Assembly (NCBI GenBank): GCA_947623455.1
Contig: OX392528.1
Location: 48,130,322 to 48,194,321 of the forward strand
DNA from: Mimachlamys varia
Lineage: Eukaryota > Mollusca > Bivalvia > Pectinida > Pectinidae
Direction of reading: 5' to 3'
Length of the DNA: 64,000 nt
The notes beneath the pieces were generated by a model. The model was given only the letters and a program-made list of their open reading frames with translations. It was not told where the DNA came from and did no database searches. Positions 24,533-37,149 of this stretch are shown here, piece by piece. The translations under genes were made by a program, and so were the position numbers. Numbering within the stretch: the first letter of the stretch is position 1; the number at the start of each line of letters is the position of its first letter.

Positions 24533-25285
24533 ACGGTACACTTCTCTGACGTTTGCATCCGGGATGCAAACGTCAGAGAAGTGTACCGTAGGTTTCCGAC
24601 GATGACAACTGACATTCTTTTCACTTTAGGGTTCGATAGATTACCACTTACAATTTTGTGACACGCAGATTTCGACACTCGGGTCTGTTTTGATATTTCC
24701 CACAACGAAAGACCTTCAGCATGAAGGATAATGGTGTTCCTTGAATTACTATCCAAAGGTTTTCCGTGTTGGCAAACACGACCGAAAGTGTTTTCATCCA
24801 TTAGGCCTACTGCCAATCAGAATCAAGCGGCCGGAGCCTGAGGCACATGTTTTTATCGATAGACGTTTCAGCTGCGTTTTGTCGTTCTCAAAACTGAAAA
24901 TGTGTTACCTGTAATATAAGCTGTCATTGTGAATTCGCTATATCTAATCTAAAAATAGAACCGATAGGAGTTCGACACCGCTCTGTGATACAAGTGAACG
25001 GCTGAGCAGTTGGAGTTTATACACCTGGGCCGTTCTCAGTTCGGGTAGCACTGCGGTAATCCTTTTTTCAAAGTCACAATCCAGTTTTCTTTACCCTCCA
25101 ATTTAAAAAAACAACAAACCCTTTTCCTATCCTCAAATTGGCTCAAACATTAAAAATGTTTTCGTGTCTGCATCCTGTAGGAAATTCTCATTAAAACATA
25201 AAAACCGAAATAAGTATTGTTTTACAAAGCAGAAGGATATCATTGATGTGGTTTAAAGCTGTACAGAAACCTGTCCCATATTTCA
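24533..25285. repeat. Tandem duplication, copy 2
   Basis: This is the second unit. Its right end runs into the intact cysteine-rich gene, so this copy is probably the original arrangement and copy 1 the derived one. Confidence 0.95.
24652..24801 (-). CDS. Paired-box-like helix-turn-helix exon, copy 2
   Basis: This is the duplicate of the exon at 23891-24043, one codon shorter because of an in-frame 3-base deletion (RLYAEG becomes LHAEG). Ser is replaced by Leu in GKPLDSNS, which is closer to the Pax consensus. The ATG and the GTAAGT donor are both kept. That the frame survived the deletion fits selection, but also chance, given how recent the copy is. Confidence 0.5.
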
Positions 25286-25493
25286 GATTCGAGCACTCGT
25301 ATCCAAGTAATTCATTACAATCCGCGTGACCTGGGGTACACTTGGTCCCTTCGAGTCCCCCACAACACGGTTTCTCGTGAAGGGGACCCTCTCCTTGGCA
25401 AATATCATTCTCGTCACAACTCAGGTCCAACGTTAGGGTAACGGGAACGATGATCGCTACAATCCCAATCACGAACTGTATTGAGATTAGCAT
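25191..25493 (-). CDS. Small secreted cysteine-rich protein, 100 aa
   Basis: A true ATG opens a 100-residue frame. Residues 1-21 are a good signal peptide (hydrophobic IGIVAIIVPV). The mature part has Cys at 26, 32, 43, 44, 52, 59, 67, 77 and 90, spaced C-x5-C-x10-CC-x7-C-x6-C-x7-C-x9-C. The ninth Cys lies in a hydrophobic tail (DILLLCKTILISV) that could be a membrane or GPI-type end, or intron read-through. The CC and YEC..GTGFC spacing recalls small disulfide-rich secreted domains, but I do not recognise the family and assign no function. The 3' third is copied into the neighbouring duplication at 24433-24527. Confidence 0.6.
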   Translation of the reverse strand: MLISIQFVIGIVAIIVPVTLTLDLSCDENDICQGEGPLHEKPCCGGLEGTKCTPGHADCNELLGYECSNLKYGTGFCTALNHINDILLLCKTILISVFMF

Positions 25494-26960
25494 CGCGAAA
25501 ATAACGCATGTTTCGGTGTATACGGTCTGTGCTTCAGTCGATTTCTACATCATTGCAAGATCATTAACCAAAGTCAAAGTGCCATCTGAAACAAAATGGT
25601 CATCAAAGGTGACAAAGTCTTGTGAGTTTTTTTTTTCTTTCGTCGTCATTTCCCTTGCATCCTCACAAATTGTTGTTCACATCTTTGTTATATTTCGTTT
25701 CAACGCTTAAATGTTAACTTCAAGGACAATGTGAAATTTGAATCAATTAACTGAATCTTATTCTTTTATTAGCTCATTTCCGGGTAATATCTTCATTGAA
25801 GATATTATCTCCGTGATATGGCTCATTTCCGGTGAAATTCATGAGATCAAAATTCCATCAGTTCCGAAAGTTCCACAAAGTCGCGTTTAATGGTTTTATA
25901 GGATTTAATTATGTATCCCGTTAAACAACTTTTCCCGGAAATTATAGGTTTTTACAGAGATTGTGCGTTGTAATTATTGATCAAAACATACCTTTTTCTC
26001 AGTGTTGAAACGTTGTTATTAAAATGCCAATATAGAAATATAATCCATCAAGTCCGTTCTTCAGATGAGATTACAGATTCACGAGAACACTAGAAGTTAT
26101 TCATGCAGTATGGGATAGCGAGTTACTTCGGGAAAGGAAGCGGAAGGAAAAACAAGTGAACATAATATATCATGACGAACCGCCTGTCGTTACAGTAAAT
26201 CATCGAGATTTTTTTTTATATTCATTGATTTTTTTTATTTGCGACTGCAAGATATAAGACAATTATAAAAAATATCAATTCAATAACAGTTTTTAATAGG
26301 GAAATGCTAACATATACAGTCACCTGATCTAACAGGTTTATAGTATTTGTGCATGCATTAACTGTGTCGATCAATGTTCGGCAAAACTGCCATCCCAGTA
26401 ATGGTTTATACGTGTATTGAAATGTTAGAAGGAACATGTATGATCCGACAGCATAACGCTACGAAGATGTTTCCTGGTTAGAACTGAACACATATACTGA
26501 CCAATTATTTATGGCGTTAGTATTATCGGTGTTGATGACGTCGGATGCTTACTTACAAATGTTGTTGATTTGATTTTTTATAAAAGAACAGCTTTCCAGC
26601 AAGTAGGATGTGAGTACATATGTTGAGTATTTGTGTAGAGGAGAGGCTGTGGTTTGTTCGTGTAAACCTCTTTGCTATAGACTAATGCTGACTTTATAGT
26701 GCTACCACACTGAAGTATACTGCCAAAGGCCCCTAACAGAACACCCCATACGGTCATATTATACTGACAACGGGTGAACCAGTCGTTCCACTCCCATGGT
26801 GCTTAACGTCAAGCTGGGAGTAGTAGCTACACTGTATTATGTTTTGAGACTCTGGAACATGGGTCGTGTTAACGAATTATTTCTAAACAAAATCTTTATT
26901 TATATACTAATGGAATATGTATCTTCAAAACATTAAGTGATTAAATATTGGTATTATTAG
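25494..26960. other. Noncoding stretch, nothing recognised
   Basis: This includes whatever lies upstream of the cysteine-rich gene; no clear promoter element was identified. The direct repeat agctcatttccgg / ggctcatttccgg occurs at about 25771 and 25819. Confidence 0.5.
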
Positions 26961-26969
26961 GTCCATACT

Positions 26970-27290
26970 CTTGCATGATATGAAGATGGACGTTTTGGAA
27001 TATGCTCATTAGTATGTATGCTTGTTGTGAATGAGAATTATGCCTCAGTTCTCACGTTGAGTCCATAATACTTAGTTTGAATTAACATAAATTTACAAGG
27101 TGGGTATCGACGATGAAGCAGAAGACGCTTACTCTCCCGGAACACCTGGTCTTATTCTCTTGTGCTTTTACGAGGGTCTCCATGTAAATATTGTCTTTGT
27201 TCATATTTTGCCTCTAGTTTAATCTATTAAGAGCTCGGTTTATTGTTTGTTGGCGCTTTGGTTTGCTATGAATTAGCGATGACGGACTTC
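26970..27290 (+). repeat. PLE 3' tail copy
   Basis: Sense copy with gatatgaagatggacgttt, gacgatgaagcagaagacg and the final tctagtttaatctatta block. There is no reverse-transcriptase part upstream, which fits 5' truncation. Confidence 0.75.
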
Positions 27291-28039
27291 TTTTACAACT
27301 TACTGAACAACATATTGTTTTTTACGATCGGAAAAATAAAACAATTGAATACTTTGATTTATTGAATAGCAATATGTCTTTATTGTTTCTTCTTATAGCA
27401 TATACACGTCTTGTTATGTTACTATTTTTTAGAATTTTATTATCTCGCTTTCTTTAACTGTTTGAAGAATCTTAACATCTCATATAATCGAACTCTTTCT
27501 CTTGTCTACAAGGATGGAACTGTATGATCCAAGAATGTCTTCACTATGGGAGATGATAAATAATGTTACATAAACTGAATATATAGGGTGACGTTATTGA
27601 CATATACCTTAATTAACACAAGGCATGCTTTAAAAAACGCAATGCACGAATGTAACGTAAAGCGTTGTTAAAATATAGAACATAGTTTTTAAACGTGTTT
27701 CATAAACCCAAGGTCTCTAAGAAAACGCCTTACGAACCATATCAATTAGTCATGTCGGTAGCTTTAGCAAAATTTTACTGTTCTTTTGAATTTTATTGTA
27801 CGTGTTTTAACCAGATTATAACGTGATTTCAAGGTTATGAAATCCCAGTGGTGTTATTGATTAGCATACATTTAAGTGTGTCTATTGAATACTGAAATGT
27901 GTATTTCATGGGGTTGAAACTGCACTAAATACACATTGACAGACAGCTACCAAATACCAATGTTATTGCATGGCAATATATATAAAAAGACAATAAAGCA
28001 CTCATGTGTTACGTCAACAAAGCAAAACTGAAAACGGTA

Positions 28040-28510
28040 TATGCGACCTTGAACAGCAGTAGCAATGCAGAAAAATACAAAGAAATACGAATAGGAGTGA
28101 CGAAACAGAAGGAGATAAAGTGAGCGAGCTATTGAACGGATATGGATTTTTGTAGAACGAAATGTGTCAAATTTCTATAAAACCTCTGCTAATACACTAT
28201 TGGCAGCTCCTAAAAGATATCATCGACTATATTCAATATAATATATCCGTTTTTACTGCACTAGTGTCCTAACTAATAACAACAATTGTTTAAAATTCCT
28301 TTCATTGCCTTCCTGATAGCAATTACAATGCAGAAGATGCAGATAAATAAGTGTAGGAGCGATCGAACGGCATGAAATAGTGCGTTGCAGTTCTTAAAGG
28401 ATATTTTTTACTCTATTCAATAACATTTATCCGTTTTTATTGCGCAAGTGTCCTATCCCATAACAGTAATTGCTTTAAATCCCTTCCATTGCTCAGCCAA
28501 TAACACTTAA
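28040..28510. repeat. Diverged tandem duplication, about 250-bp unit
   Basis: Two units share agcaat(g)cagaa at their start, then atatccgtttttactgca / ttatccgtttttattgcg, agtgtccta and a final tttcattgcc / ttccattgct. They are clearly older than the 24-kb duplication. No coding sequence is seen. Confidence 0.65.
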
Positions 28511-28855
28511 CTATACCGATCATGTCACGTGACTGAAAAATATTTCCTTATTTATACATAATCAGCCGTTTCCTTTTTTTTAAAATTGGTTATGATAAAA
28601 CAAGCATTTCAATCAGAATCTGGACCTTTCTTATTAAATAAATGGATAAGGGCATATTTTTCGTTGATTGTCAATTTAATCTCCAACTGTATCCAACATA
28701 TAAATTGTCGTAAATATTTCAATTTTCTTTTTCTGTACAGTTAATGGTAAGGCTTTATTGAATATTGTATGAAAGTCCAAATGTAAGCTTTGAAAATTTT
28801 CTCTAAACGTATTTCTCAAGAAACTATTTACGCCGAATTTATACATAATAGGGAA

Positions 28856-29167
28856 TTAAATAATTTGGCCCTCAAGCTGACATCGGAGTCTCGGGTTGAT
28901 ACTGGATATGATAGGGAAAAGAACATGGTCCATTCTCAATGTTAAGACGATCAAGTTATATGCTGCCTTGTCTGCAGAAACCACATATTTATCACCTAGG
29001 TCGTTGAGTGTGGGGGTCAGGAAATGTCGATGTTTGCTTAGTTTTATTTTATGACGCAAACTGCCGATTCTTTTCTTGACAAATTTTCTAAGATCGTTCA
29101 ACCACTTCGAAAGTGAATCACATTCAGCATATTCAAGTTCAGCCCATAGTCTGGCACAATCTTCCAA
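28856..29167 (-). pseudogene. Penelope-like reverse transcriptase, N-terminal fragment (P2)
   Basis: A 103-residue open frame reads EDCARLWAELEYAE, DSLSKWLNDLRKFVKKRI, LGDKYVVSADKAAYNLIVL. This is the same block order as at the start of the PLE at 9.5 kb, including the conserved ADKA.N region before the RT palm. It has no start context and no catalytic motifs, so it is a 3'-truncated relic rather than a gene. Confidence 0.65.
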
Positions 29168-29169
29168 GT

Positions 29170-32100
29170 TATTTTACAGTATACCGGACAGAGGATTCAA
29201 AATCTGTCAACAATAAAATATAAACCATACTAGACTCAGTGATTGGCAACCCAACCACAGCTAACTCAGAAGGACAGACCTAGCTACACGGTCCTACATA
29301 TATACAGAAGTAGATAGACATGGATATATTTGGGGATATGGAGGTATCGCGTCTGTCAAGGTCAAACGAATAAACTTTATTTTGTTAATTGATTTCAAAG
29401 GTATAATTCCGTCTTAATACGGGACATTCTCTATGTTACTGGTACACCTGATAGTACAATGTAAATTTAATAATCAGGATTTATCCATGTTCTATGAGCA
29501 ATAAATGCCAAACGCACAGACAATTGCTGCAATTTCAGACTACCATAATAGGTGAATTACTCGAGAGTATACTTAACCTGTCTTCTTCAAACCATGATCG
29601 ACCATTTCGATTGGACATGTAGGTACCTTCTGAATCTTGAAATCAAGGGAACACAATATATGTTTCTTTAAAACAGCCACATTCCGCGATCCACAACTAG
29701 CTAACAGAGGCGTGTTTCGGCTTAACTGTGTCATCAGGTGAAGGAAACTCGAAGTCCCAAATTTAAAAGAATACGTGTGACTATAAGGCACATCATTTAG
29801 TGCTCAACACACTTTCAGAAACGCTTTCGGGTACATTTTGTAACTTTTTCTCGTTTTGCATTTTTACTTAAATTATTCGAAAAAAACAGTAAGTGTTTGA
29901 TAGGTTTTAAGGTTTAAGAATAAAGAAGTGGACTGTAATAAAAAGTAATTTCTTAAGACAAAAAATATTAGTAGTCAGATAGTGTTTCTTTTTCTGTTCT
30001 TTTGAATTTATTCCTAGATTTTTAAGAATGTTTTGAATATTGTTTATAAGTCGAAATTATATAAACGTAGAATAACGCAGATTTCAGAAGATCTACAATT
30101 CATAATGAGAACCATTGTTTATTTGTCTGTTTGTTTGTTTAAGTGGTTTTGCGTGATCTTTGCTACAAAAGTGGTTCAGTTATCTAGCAGAATATGAAGA
30201 ACCATATTACGGAAAACGGTATATATAGCGGATCACAGCTGTAATTTATTCAAGGCAAAGAATCTTACATTTCGTGCTAAGGCAATACTGTTAATAAATA
30301 CGTTTTTACTGTCCTTGTGTCTTTTCTACGTTGTACACAGCTGGAAAGTAAAATTGATATAAAAACGTATGACTATTATTGACAAAGAATCTGTTTATCG
30401 TAACCATGAGATGTCATTAGCTGTACATGATTGGGACGAGTGGATAATGGGTTTACTTATACGTGTACACAATTATTGATTACGTGTCAAACATGTCGGG
30501 TCGCAGGCAAAGCTCCTGGAGACGAAAAGCGTGGAGATTTAATACACGGTGATACATTCCAAATGATACAGTGGCAACTACAGACCTTTTGGAACCCCTC
30601 GGATGGATACAACGTGACAAATGGGACATTTAGATGTTACCCTGGAGATAACGTCTTCATTCCGGAAGCACGTGAAGTCAGAACGAGATCACGAACTCTC
30701 ACAGAGGTTAGATTACAGGAACATCAATTACATTTACAGCGTATATCTTTGGATTCACCCTTGTTTGATTGATTGAAAACTCTTAGTGCGGCTTGAAAGG
30801 GACCGCGAATAAAATCTCGGGACGGACGAGAAGACAAGAAAAACATAACAAACGTGGAGAGTTAGATGTGGGTAGAGGTCAGCCAAGGTATAATGAATAT
30901 ATTTCAATATTTTCGTGGATACAATCTTGATTGATATAGGACTTTAGGCTAAATAGAGAATCTATGTCGGTTAAGAACGAGGTGCCTTACCATGACGCAA
31001 ATTGAATTATTTTGCTTTGCTCTGGTAATCGAAGAGAGTCTAAAAATAAAGAAGAGCAAGCTCTGAAATTAAAGAAGAAAAAAGTTAAAATGGCTGTAGG
31101 CCTTAATACGGCTGGTTCTCACCCAAATAATGTACAATTACCTTATTTCCCGTATACATGTGGTTCTGAATGAGTGGGGAAGAACAAGTCCTGTTCTATA
31201 TGGACAGACTATGGAGGTAAAACTGTATGCGGTTCTTTCGGGCTCAGTCAATCATTTTGCAATTTCAAAGTCTACAATTAGATTATACTCAGCCCGAGAT
31301 TGTCTGATTTATCCCACCGTGTCGCCCGGCTGGTAATCGATCACGTTCTGCTCTGTTGTTAACAGTCAAATATTAATTCATTCCGATGGAATAAAAAACA
31401 AGCTGTGTCTACACAGTTTATTCGACATCCATGTAAAAAAGTAAGCAGTAAACAATTTTATACTTCTTTGTGGGATATAATCATGAATTAAAGCCAAGGG
31501 GCGTATAAACACCATCAATATATTTGGTATAATAATAATATTAATAGACTTTATTTAGAGTCGATAACACTTTGAGTCGCAAGACTCTTCCTCCAAGTGG
31601 TCAATATTTAAAATGTTCAATATTTACAAAATGTTAAATTAATTCATCATATACAAACATTGATATCACAGTAAGCTATATTAAGATGTGTACAGATAAA
31701 AGGTGTTACAATAAGAGTTGGGCTATGATTTGAATGAAATACATGTGACATATGCATACAGTACATTTCGATATCATGCCATATTTTTAAAATATCTACT
31801 ATTCGATGTATGGAAAATTGGTACTATTCCATGTATGGAAAATTGAATTGTTCAAAAGTATATACTATACTGTACTATACTTTATGTGCTTTGATAAGAT
31901 AGAGGTTTTTGTTTTCGGCATTGCATTGACAAGGTTATCAATTATATAATCCATCTGAGAAAGCCCAGACTCTTTATGGGTACCAGTTGGCACAACCGAG
32001 ATATATAGGGCAGACGGAATTGCCAGAGTAAATTAAATTGCCTTCTGACTTCAGTCTTTTCTTTCTCTTTACGGCTTGTAATCAGACTCAGATTTCCCGA

Positions 32101-32350
32101 GATGAAAATGTGTTTTTCTTGAAATTGGTTTTATGCCCTCTTCAATGTATTTATTTGACCAAATGTATGACATATGCTATTCTACAAAATTTAAGCTGAT
32201 AAAACGTACCTTTGTAATGTATAAATATTACTTGTAAATACCAAAGTGCAAACTAAAATAAATCGATCCTGTCGCTTTCATTACAACCAGTAATTTGCAA
32301 ATAAAATCTTTGTTTCTAGCTTAGTTTTGTAATGTCGGTCGTACAACATA
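29170..32350. other. Noncoding stretch with a possible LINE-type tail
   Basis: At 31528-31620 the text aataataatattaatagac then tttatttagagtcg resembles the antisense 3' end of CR1/L2-type LINEs. No RT was seen beside it. A plus frame at 30431-30772 is discussed under rejected items. Nothing else is supportable. Confidence 0.35.
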
Positions 32351-32354
32351 CGCT

Positions 32355-33225
32355 AAGATGAACTATTCTGAGGATGATATACATAAAGTAAGAATGCTTG
32401 AATATCTACTTGAAAATATTTTTGTTGAATTCGGAGGAAAGCTTTTCCAGTAGACTATTGACGATGGGAACAAGCTGTGGCTCACTCTTAACTGATTTGT
32501 TTTTGTTTTCATACGGGGCTGAATAAGTGGAAGAGATTACTAGGACAGGTAACAAAAACCTTGCCAGGTTTTTTTATTTCACTTTAAGATATATTAACTG
32601 TATATTGTCTATAAATAGCAAAACGTTTACTGAACTAGTCATGGAATATACATATGTAAATGTATGACCTTCTGAATTTAATTAAAGGACACAATTGACT
32701 CTTTAAATCAGTTACTTGCCTCGATTTTTACTTAAACATATTGACCAAATATGGACAGCTCAATCCTATGGTGTCGCCATGCCGTAGAATTCGTTATTCT
32801 AGGGCTTGTTGTCAATAGCGATACTTTCGTGATATATGTCGGCTGCTGACAAACAAAATAGCTTACAACACTGGGACTCGAGAGATGCAGGTTGATTAGA
32901 ACTACATGTTTAGGCAACTTTTATAGTCGCCATCTTGGTTTCATTGAGATTGTTTTCTTACATGATATGAAGGTGGACATTTTAGAATATGCTCATTGGT
33001 GTGCTAAAGAATGATGACTTTGACGTTTACTTTGATAGGACCAATATTTACACGATGGGCGTCGTCAATGAATCTTTCTCTTCCGAAAAACCTAATTTCA
33101 TTCTCCTATACTTTAACAATTGTCTCCATGTCAATCTTTCTTTTGTTCATATGTTACCCATAGTTTAATCAATTTTAATACTAATAATTGTTTTTTCGGT
33201 GCTCCGATGTTCTTTGATATATATC
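32355..33225 (+). mobile_element. PLE relic with RT palm and 3' tail (P3)
   Basis: The RT part at about 32355-32590 reads YSEDDIHKVRMLEYLLENIF and VEFGGKLFQ, then a stop and TI. After a shift come GTSCGSLLTDLFLFSYGAE-like pieces; these match the palm block that precedes GIPMG.NCAPLLADLF in this family. After an AT-rich gap the tail runs from about 32930 (gatatgaaggtggacattt) to 33225. Stops and shifts make it inactive. It shows that the tail repeat belongs downstream of the RT. Confidence 0.65.
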
Positions 33226-33544
33226 TCACGTGAGGTCAAAACGAGATTTGAACGTGATTGAAACCTCACAAGAGCAGATCCTTAAGTCTGATTATATTTT
33301 TTGACGCTCCGATATTCTCTGATTTATATATATATATATACTACAGTGTAAAGCATGTCTTGGGAATCGTATCATAGGTGGAATATCCGCAATTTTCCTG
33401 AAAAGTTCATGTAATGTTTGCTCCAGTAACATTTTGGTTGTCTTAGTTCTTCCAGCTAGTAAAACCTAGCTAAATGATATAATTGTATGGTAAAACAGTT
33501 TCTATTTGGTGTCGCAAGGTAAATTGCTTTGCTGAAGAAACATT

Positions 33545-33904
33545 CTAAACTATGCAAGGGTGATTTGCAATATAACGGCATGCCATGGAAATGCAACAAC
33601 CATTACGGTCAATACAGATTGGGTTTTCACCATTAATTTCTATTCTGTTGTAGGAGACAGATTTGCAAGGCTTGCCTTTAAAAGTAAGTTTTTGAATCGA
33701 AATGTTCACACAATGTCTAAAAACTTTCATTGATACAGAATGGAATATGGTCACTGAGTTATCTTCAACTAAGTTCTGTTTATATATCAAAAGAAGGTTA
33801 ATATATCTATGTATCCTCTTCATGAAAGGTGACGTAAGACACGCATTTGCTGCACCTTTTAAATGAAGTAATAGATACAGTATGCCGAGAAAAAAATAAT
33901 TCAA
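33545..33904 (-). CDS. Unrecognised cysteine-containing open frame
   Basis: A 119-codon frame opens directly after a stop and begins with TTG, so any true start is either an upstream exon (an ag lies just before it) or an internal Met. The first 20 residues are hydrophobic (FFLGILYLLL) and the C-terminal half has clustered Cys (NPICIDRNGCC, SMACRY, HPC). I do not recognise a family. It could be an exon of a secreted protein or a chance frame. Confidence 0.2.
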   Translation of the reverse strand: MNYFFLGILYLLLHLKGAANACLTSPFMKRIHRYINLLLIYKQNLVEDNSVTIFHSVSMKVFRHCVNISIQKLTFKGKPCKSVSYNRIEINGENPICIDRNGCCISMACRYIANHPCIV

Positions 33905-34160
33905 CTATGTCTGGCATAATCCTTAATATTAACGTTGTTTCATTGTTGAAATACCATTTGTATCGCTAGAAAATGCCTTGCTTATTTTTTAAAGTGCTGA
34001 TACCAAATTTTACATTTTGAAACAATCAATTATGAAATGATAGCAGCTCAAGATTGTGATATATCCTCTTATTGTAGACTAAATGGCGTGCAGTACAAGA
34101 TTCATACAGTACGCTCTTGTCTGATAAATATTTGATCATTTTAACAAGAAATAGAGGATA

Positions 34161-34309
34161 TTCAATGGTTTGCCGTTTAATATCAAATATATTTCACGAG
34201 TATGGCAGATTTTTTTTATATTTTCACGAGTGCGTAGCACGAGTGAAAATATAAAAAAAATCTGCCATACAAGTGAAATATATTTGATATTAAATGGCAA
34301 ACCATTGAA
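34161..34309. repeat. Foldback element, about 70-bp arms, 3-base loop
   Basis: The left arm begins ttcaatggtttgcc and ends cacgagtgc. The right arm begins gcacgagtg and ends ggcaaaccattgaa. It is nearly perfect apart from one or two positions (gccgttt/aaatggc, gagt/aagt). Confidence 0.9.
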
Positions 34310-34905
34310 TTTTCTTTTTATTACATTTCGAAAGAGGACTTAAGATACTTTCATGATTTGTTTTCTTTACTTGCCTACTGGAAAGTAACTAGACTAACGG
34401 TAAGTTTAGTCCTAATCCGTCGAAATCACAACCGATCGGGTCCAGTACACAGCTGATTGGGATAAGATGATCGGAAAAGTTGAACCATTCTCATCTTCCA
34501 ATTCATTACATATTAAATCCTGCAGCAGTTTCTTTTCAATATTTACTATTGATGCCATTTCTTCAAGACCATCTTTCCACAATAGACAAGTTCTAGCCGA
34601 CGACAACAATATACCGAGCCTCCAATGTCGTGTTCGATTCTGATCAAGGGGGACAACTCATACAAAAGTTCCAGTGTAACGTGAAAAAATTACCCAGTTT
34701 AAAACTACCCACCGTTGAAATCTACGGCGGGTCACTTTCTCAAGGGGACGAATTACAGAAATATCGAGTGGGGTCATTTTTCTACAGAATGCTGAGTAAG
34801 ATTTCTACTGTAAAATAACGACCCGGGTAACTTTTGCAACGTAGAATAATGACCCCGGGTAGTTTCTTATTGGCGGGTCACTTTTTCACGTTTCACTGAA
34901 AAAGC
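34310..34905. other. Repeat-like noncoding DNA
   Basis: Near 34720-34890 motifs such as cgggtcacttt and gacccgggtaactttt recur two or three times. No exon is supportable. The short frames at 34412-34818 have no domain. Confidence 0.35.
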
Positions 34906-35008
34906 CTTATATTTTCACTGCAAAATCTTATATTTTCACGGCAAAATCTTATATTTTCACGGCACAATCTTATATTTTCACTGCTCATCACAGCAGTGAA
35001 AATATAAG
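34906..35008. repeat. 21-bp tandem repeat ending in a hairpin
   Basis: Four units of cttatattttcacggcaaaat are followed by an inverted half unit. This gives a 17-bp hairpin stem (34969-34985 with 34992-35008) around catcac. Confidence 0.85.
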
Positions 35009-37149
35009 TTTTATCAGTTTGATAATTTTCTATATTTCACAGGCAAAAATGTAATAAACATATTAATAAACATATTTCAGGTATATTTTATATAGCTGCT
35101 CTCAATACTAGTATTTCTAACTGAAAACCAATACGTTTTCATTTCCAGACTGCTGTAGGAGGTCAAATATACTCTGGACGTCAGGAGGTCAGAAGGTCAG
35201 AAGGTGAGTCCACGCTGACCTGTGTCATAGGGATCAGACTATGTTTTACGATCTAGTAAGACCTCGCAGCCTGCTGTCGTCTGTAGGTATTGCTTGAGAC
35301 CAGAATTCTTTAGACGTCGGTCGCGTAGTCAAATCTGACTTATGGAATACGGTTTAATTCTGTGTCTTATGATCTCTCGAGACCTTGCTGCCTACCGTCG
35401 TCTTGGTCAAGCGTTTATGTAGTCACGTGTATGTATATCATACATAATAGTAGAATACAATTATATGTGTATGAAAACGGTAATACACTGTAAAATGATA
35501 ATAAAGATAAAGCATATTTTCTTCTGAGAAATCCCCAACCTTTTACACAACTTTCACTTTTAGTTGAAAAGAATTTTTATTAATTTCAATATTTCATTCA
35601 GTTATTCTGGCTAATATTTATTGATCAATTAATGGATTTTATAGCCCTTTAACTATTTAAAAGTGAATATTTTGCATCAAACTCGAGTGAGGTGATTTCT
35701 TATTCTTATAAACAAAAATAAACTTAGACGAATGTTTATTTTATTGTAATTATTGCAAATAAAGGACTCGTAATTGAAATAATAGACCAGATTGAATGAG
35801 AAACATCATTTTCTTAAATTTAGTCGCACTGTAGTTGTCAAAATGGTAAGTTAGCCAATTTTAGAAATCACACTCCTCTGGAATTACATCATATTTCACC
35901 ATGCTTCGTTTATTTGGTTTTGTTCGGTCTCTAGTTCAGAAAAATGTTTATTAACCGTTTTAATTTTATTTTCTTCTGTTTAAAAATTACTTCTGAATTG
36001 TATTGAGGGGGAATTGTGGTAGAATCACACCTTTAACTGTAATGCTTTACATAATTTATTTAATTAATATCAAACTATTTAATTAACAATTGTTATTATG
36101 TTAATATTCTAACCGAGAATTTTCATATGTGACATTGAATATAACAGATCAATAATTAGTTTTGTATATAAAAAATTCATACAAAAGAAAATTTCGGAAG
36201 ATTATTCTAAATTTTGTATATATCAAGTGATTGTAAATACGTTAAAGATGGGAACAGACCAATATCGTTAGCGTGCAATTGTGCGGAAAATTTCCCTGTT
36301 AAAGGTTTCCTGTCCCTCTTGAGAATACCTAAGTGCTTCGTTTCTGCTTTATGAAACGGCATCTATATGTCATTAGTATATTGATTCGTCTGTCAAATAT
36401 ATCGTCAAGTGCCGGAAGTCGTGACGGAAGAAGCCTTGGTATATGTCCATTTTCTCGATTACTCTCGGACAGGTCACACTAAAAGTAGACAAGAGGGAAC
36501 TTCCAAAAGGAGAGAAGACAGCAAATAGCTATATTGTAGTGTTATGTAAAGTACATTAATCATTTATGGATGTCTGTTGGCCGAGCGTTGCTATTTCCGA
36601 AACTCTTATAACAAACTGACACGATGGCGCGGATGTCTAGTGTACGTACCGTGCTGCCTGCCATCCTCAACTCAACAACTCGAGCGGCTAAATGACGTTT
36701 AAGGTCAGCTATTGGTCCCCAGATGCTCAATAATCCAGTTTCATTTTCATTTATATGTCCTTTACTACAATCATGTGTGGTATATTGGTCTATAAGTACA
36801 GAACATAAGTGCCGGACTGGCTACACTTAGGAATACAAATGCGTCATCATTTGCAATGAAGAGTCAGTATGTAGCTATAGTTGTCACGTTGCGTGATATT
36901 TATAATTCTAACGGTCAATTTATTGTTTTTTTACAAACATAATATCCATATATGAATGACAATAATAAGTCTTATTCTATCTCTTGAAAATTAAAGTTTC
37001 GTTTATGCATAATGTTCCCTAGTTCAATCGAGCTCGGATTATGGTTATGGTGACGTCGAGAGTATTCTTTTAGAATTTTGTTTTCGATTCTGCTGCTGTG
37101 GCTCTAATGACAAACGAGTCCTATAGATAAGACACAGCTTTACGCTAGT
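35009..37149. other. Noncoding stretch, nothing recognised
   Basis: A short diverged direct repeat lies at about 35218-35281 and 35349-35402 (gacctcgcagcctgctgtcgtct / gaccttgctgcctaccgtcgtct). No exon was found. Confidence 0.5.

Noticed and set aside
30431..30772. 113-codon plus frame with a faint C1q-like stretch (DGYNVTNGTFRCYPG)
   Set aside because: It starts with TTG and lacks the rest of the C1q core, and the match is too short to separate from chance.
33545..33904. Insulin- or IL-17-like reading of the cysteine frame
   Set aside because: Cysteine spacing (CC-x4-C-x7-C) does not fit insulin, and the Trp and Cys pattern of IL-17 is missing.
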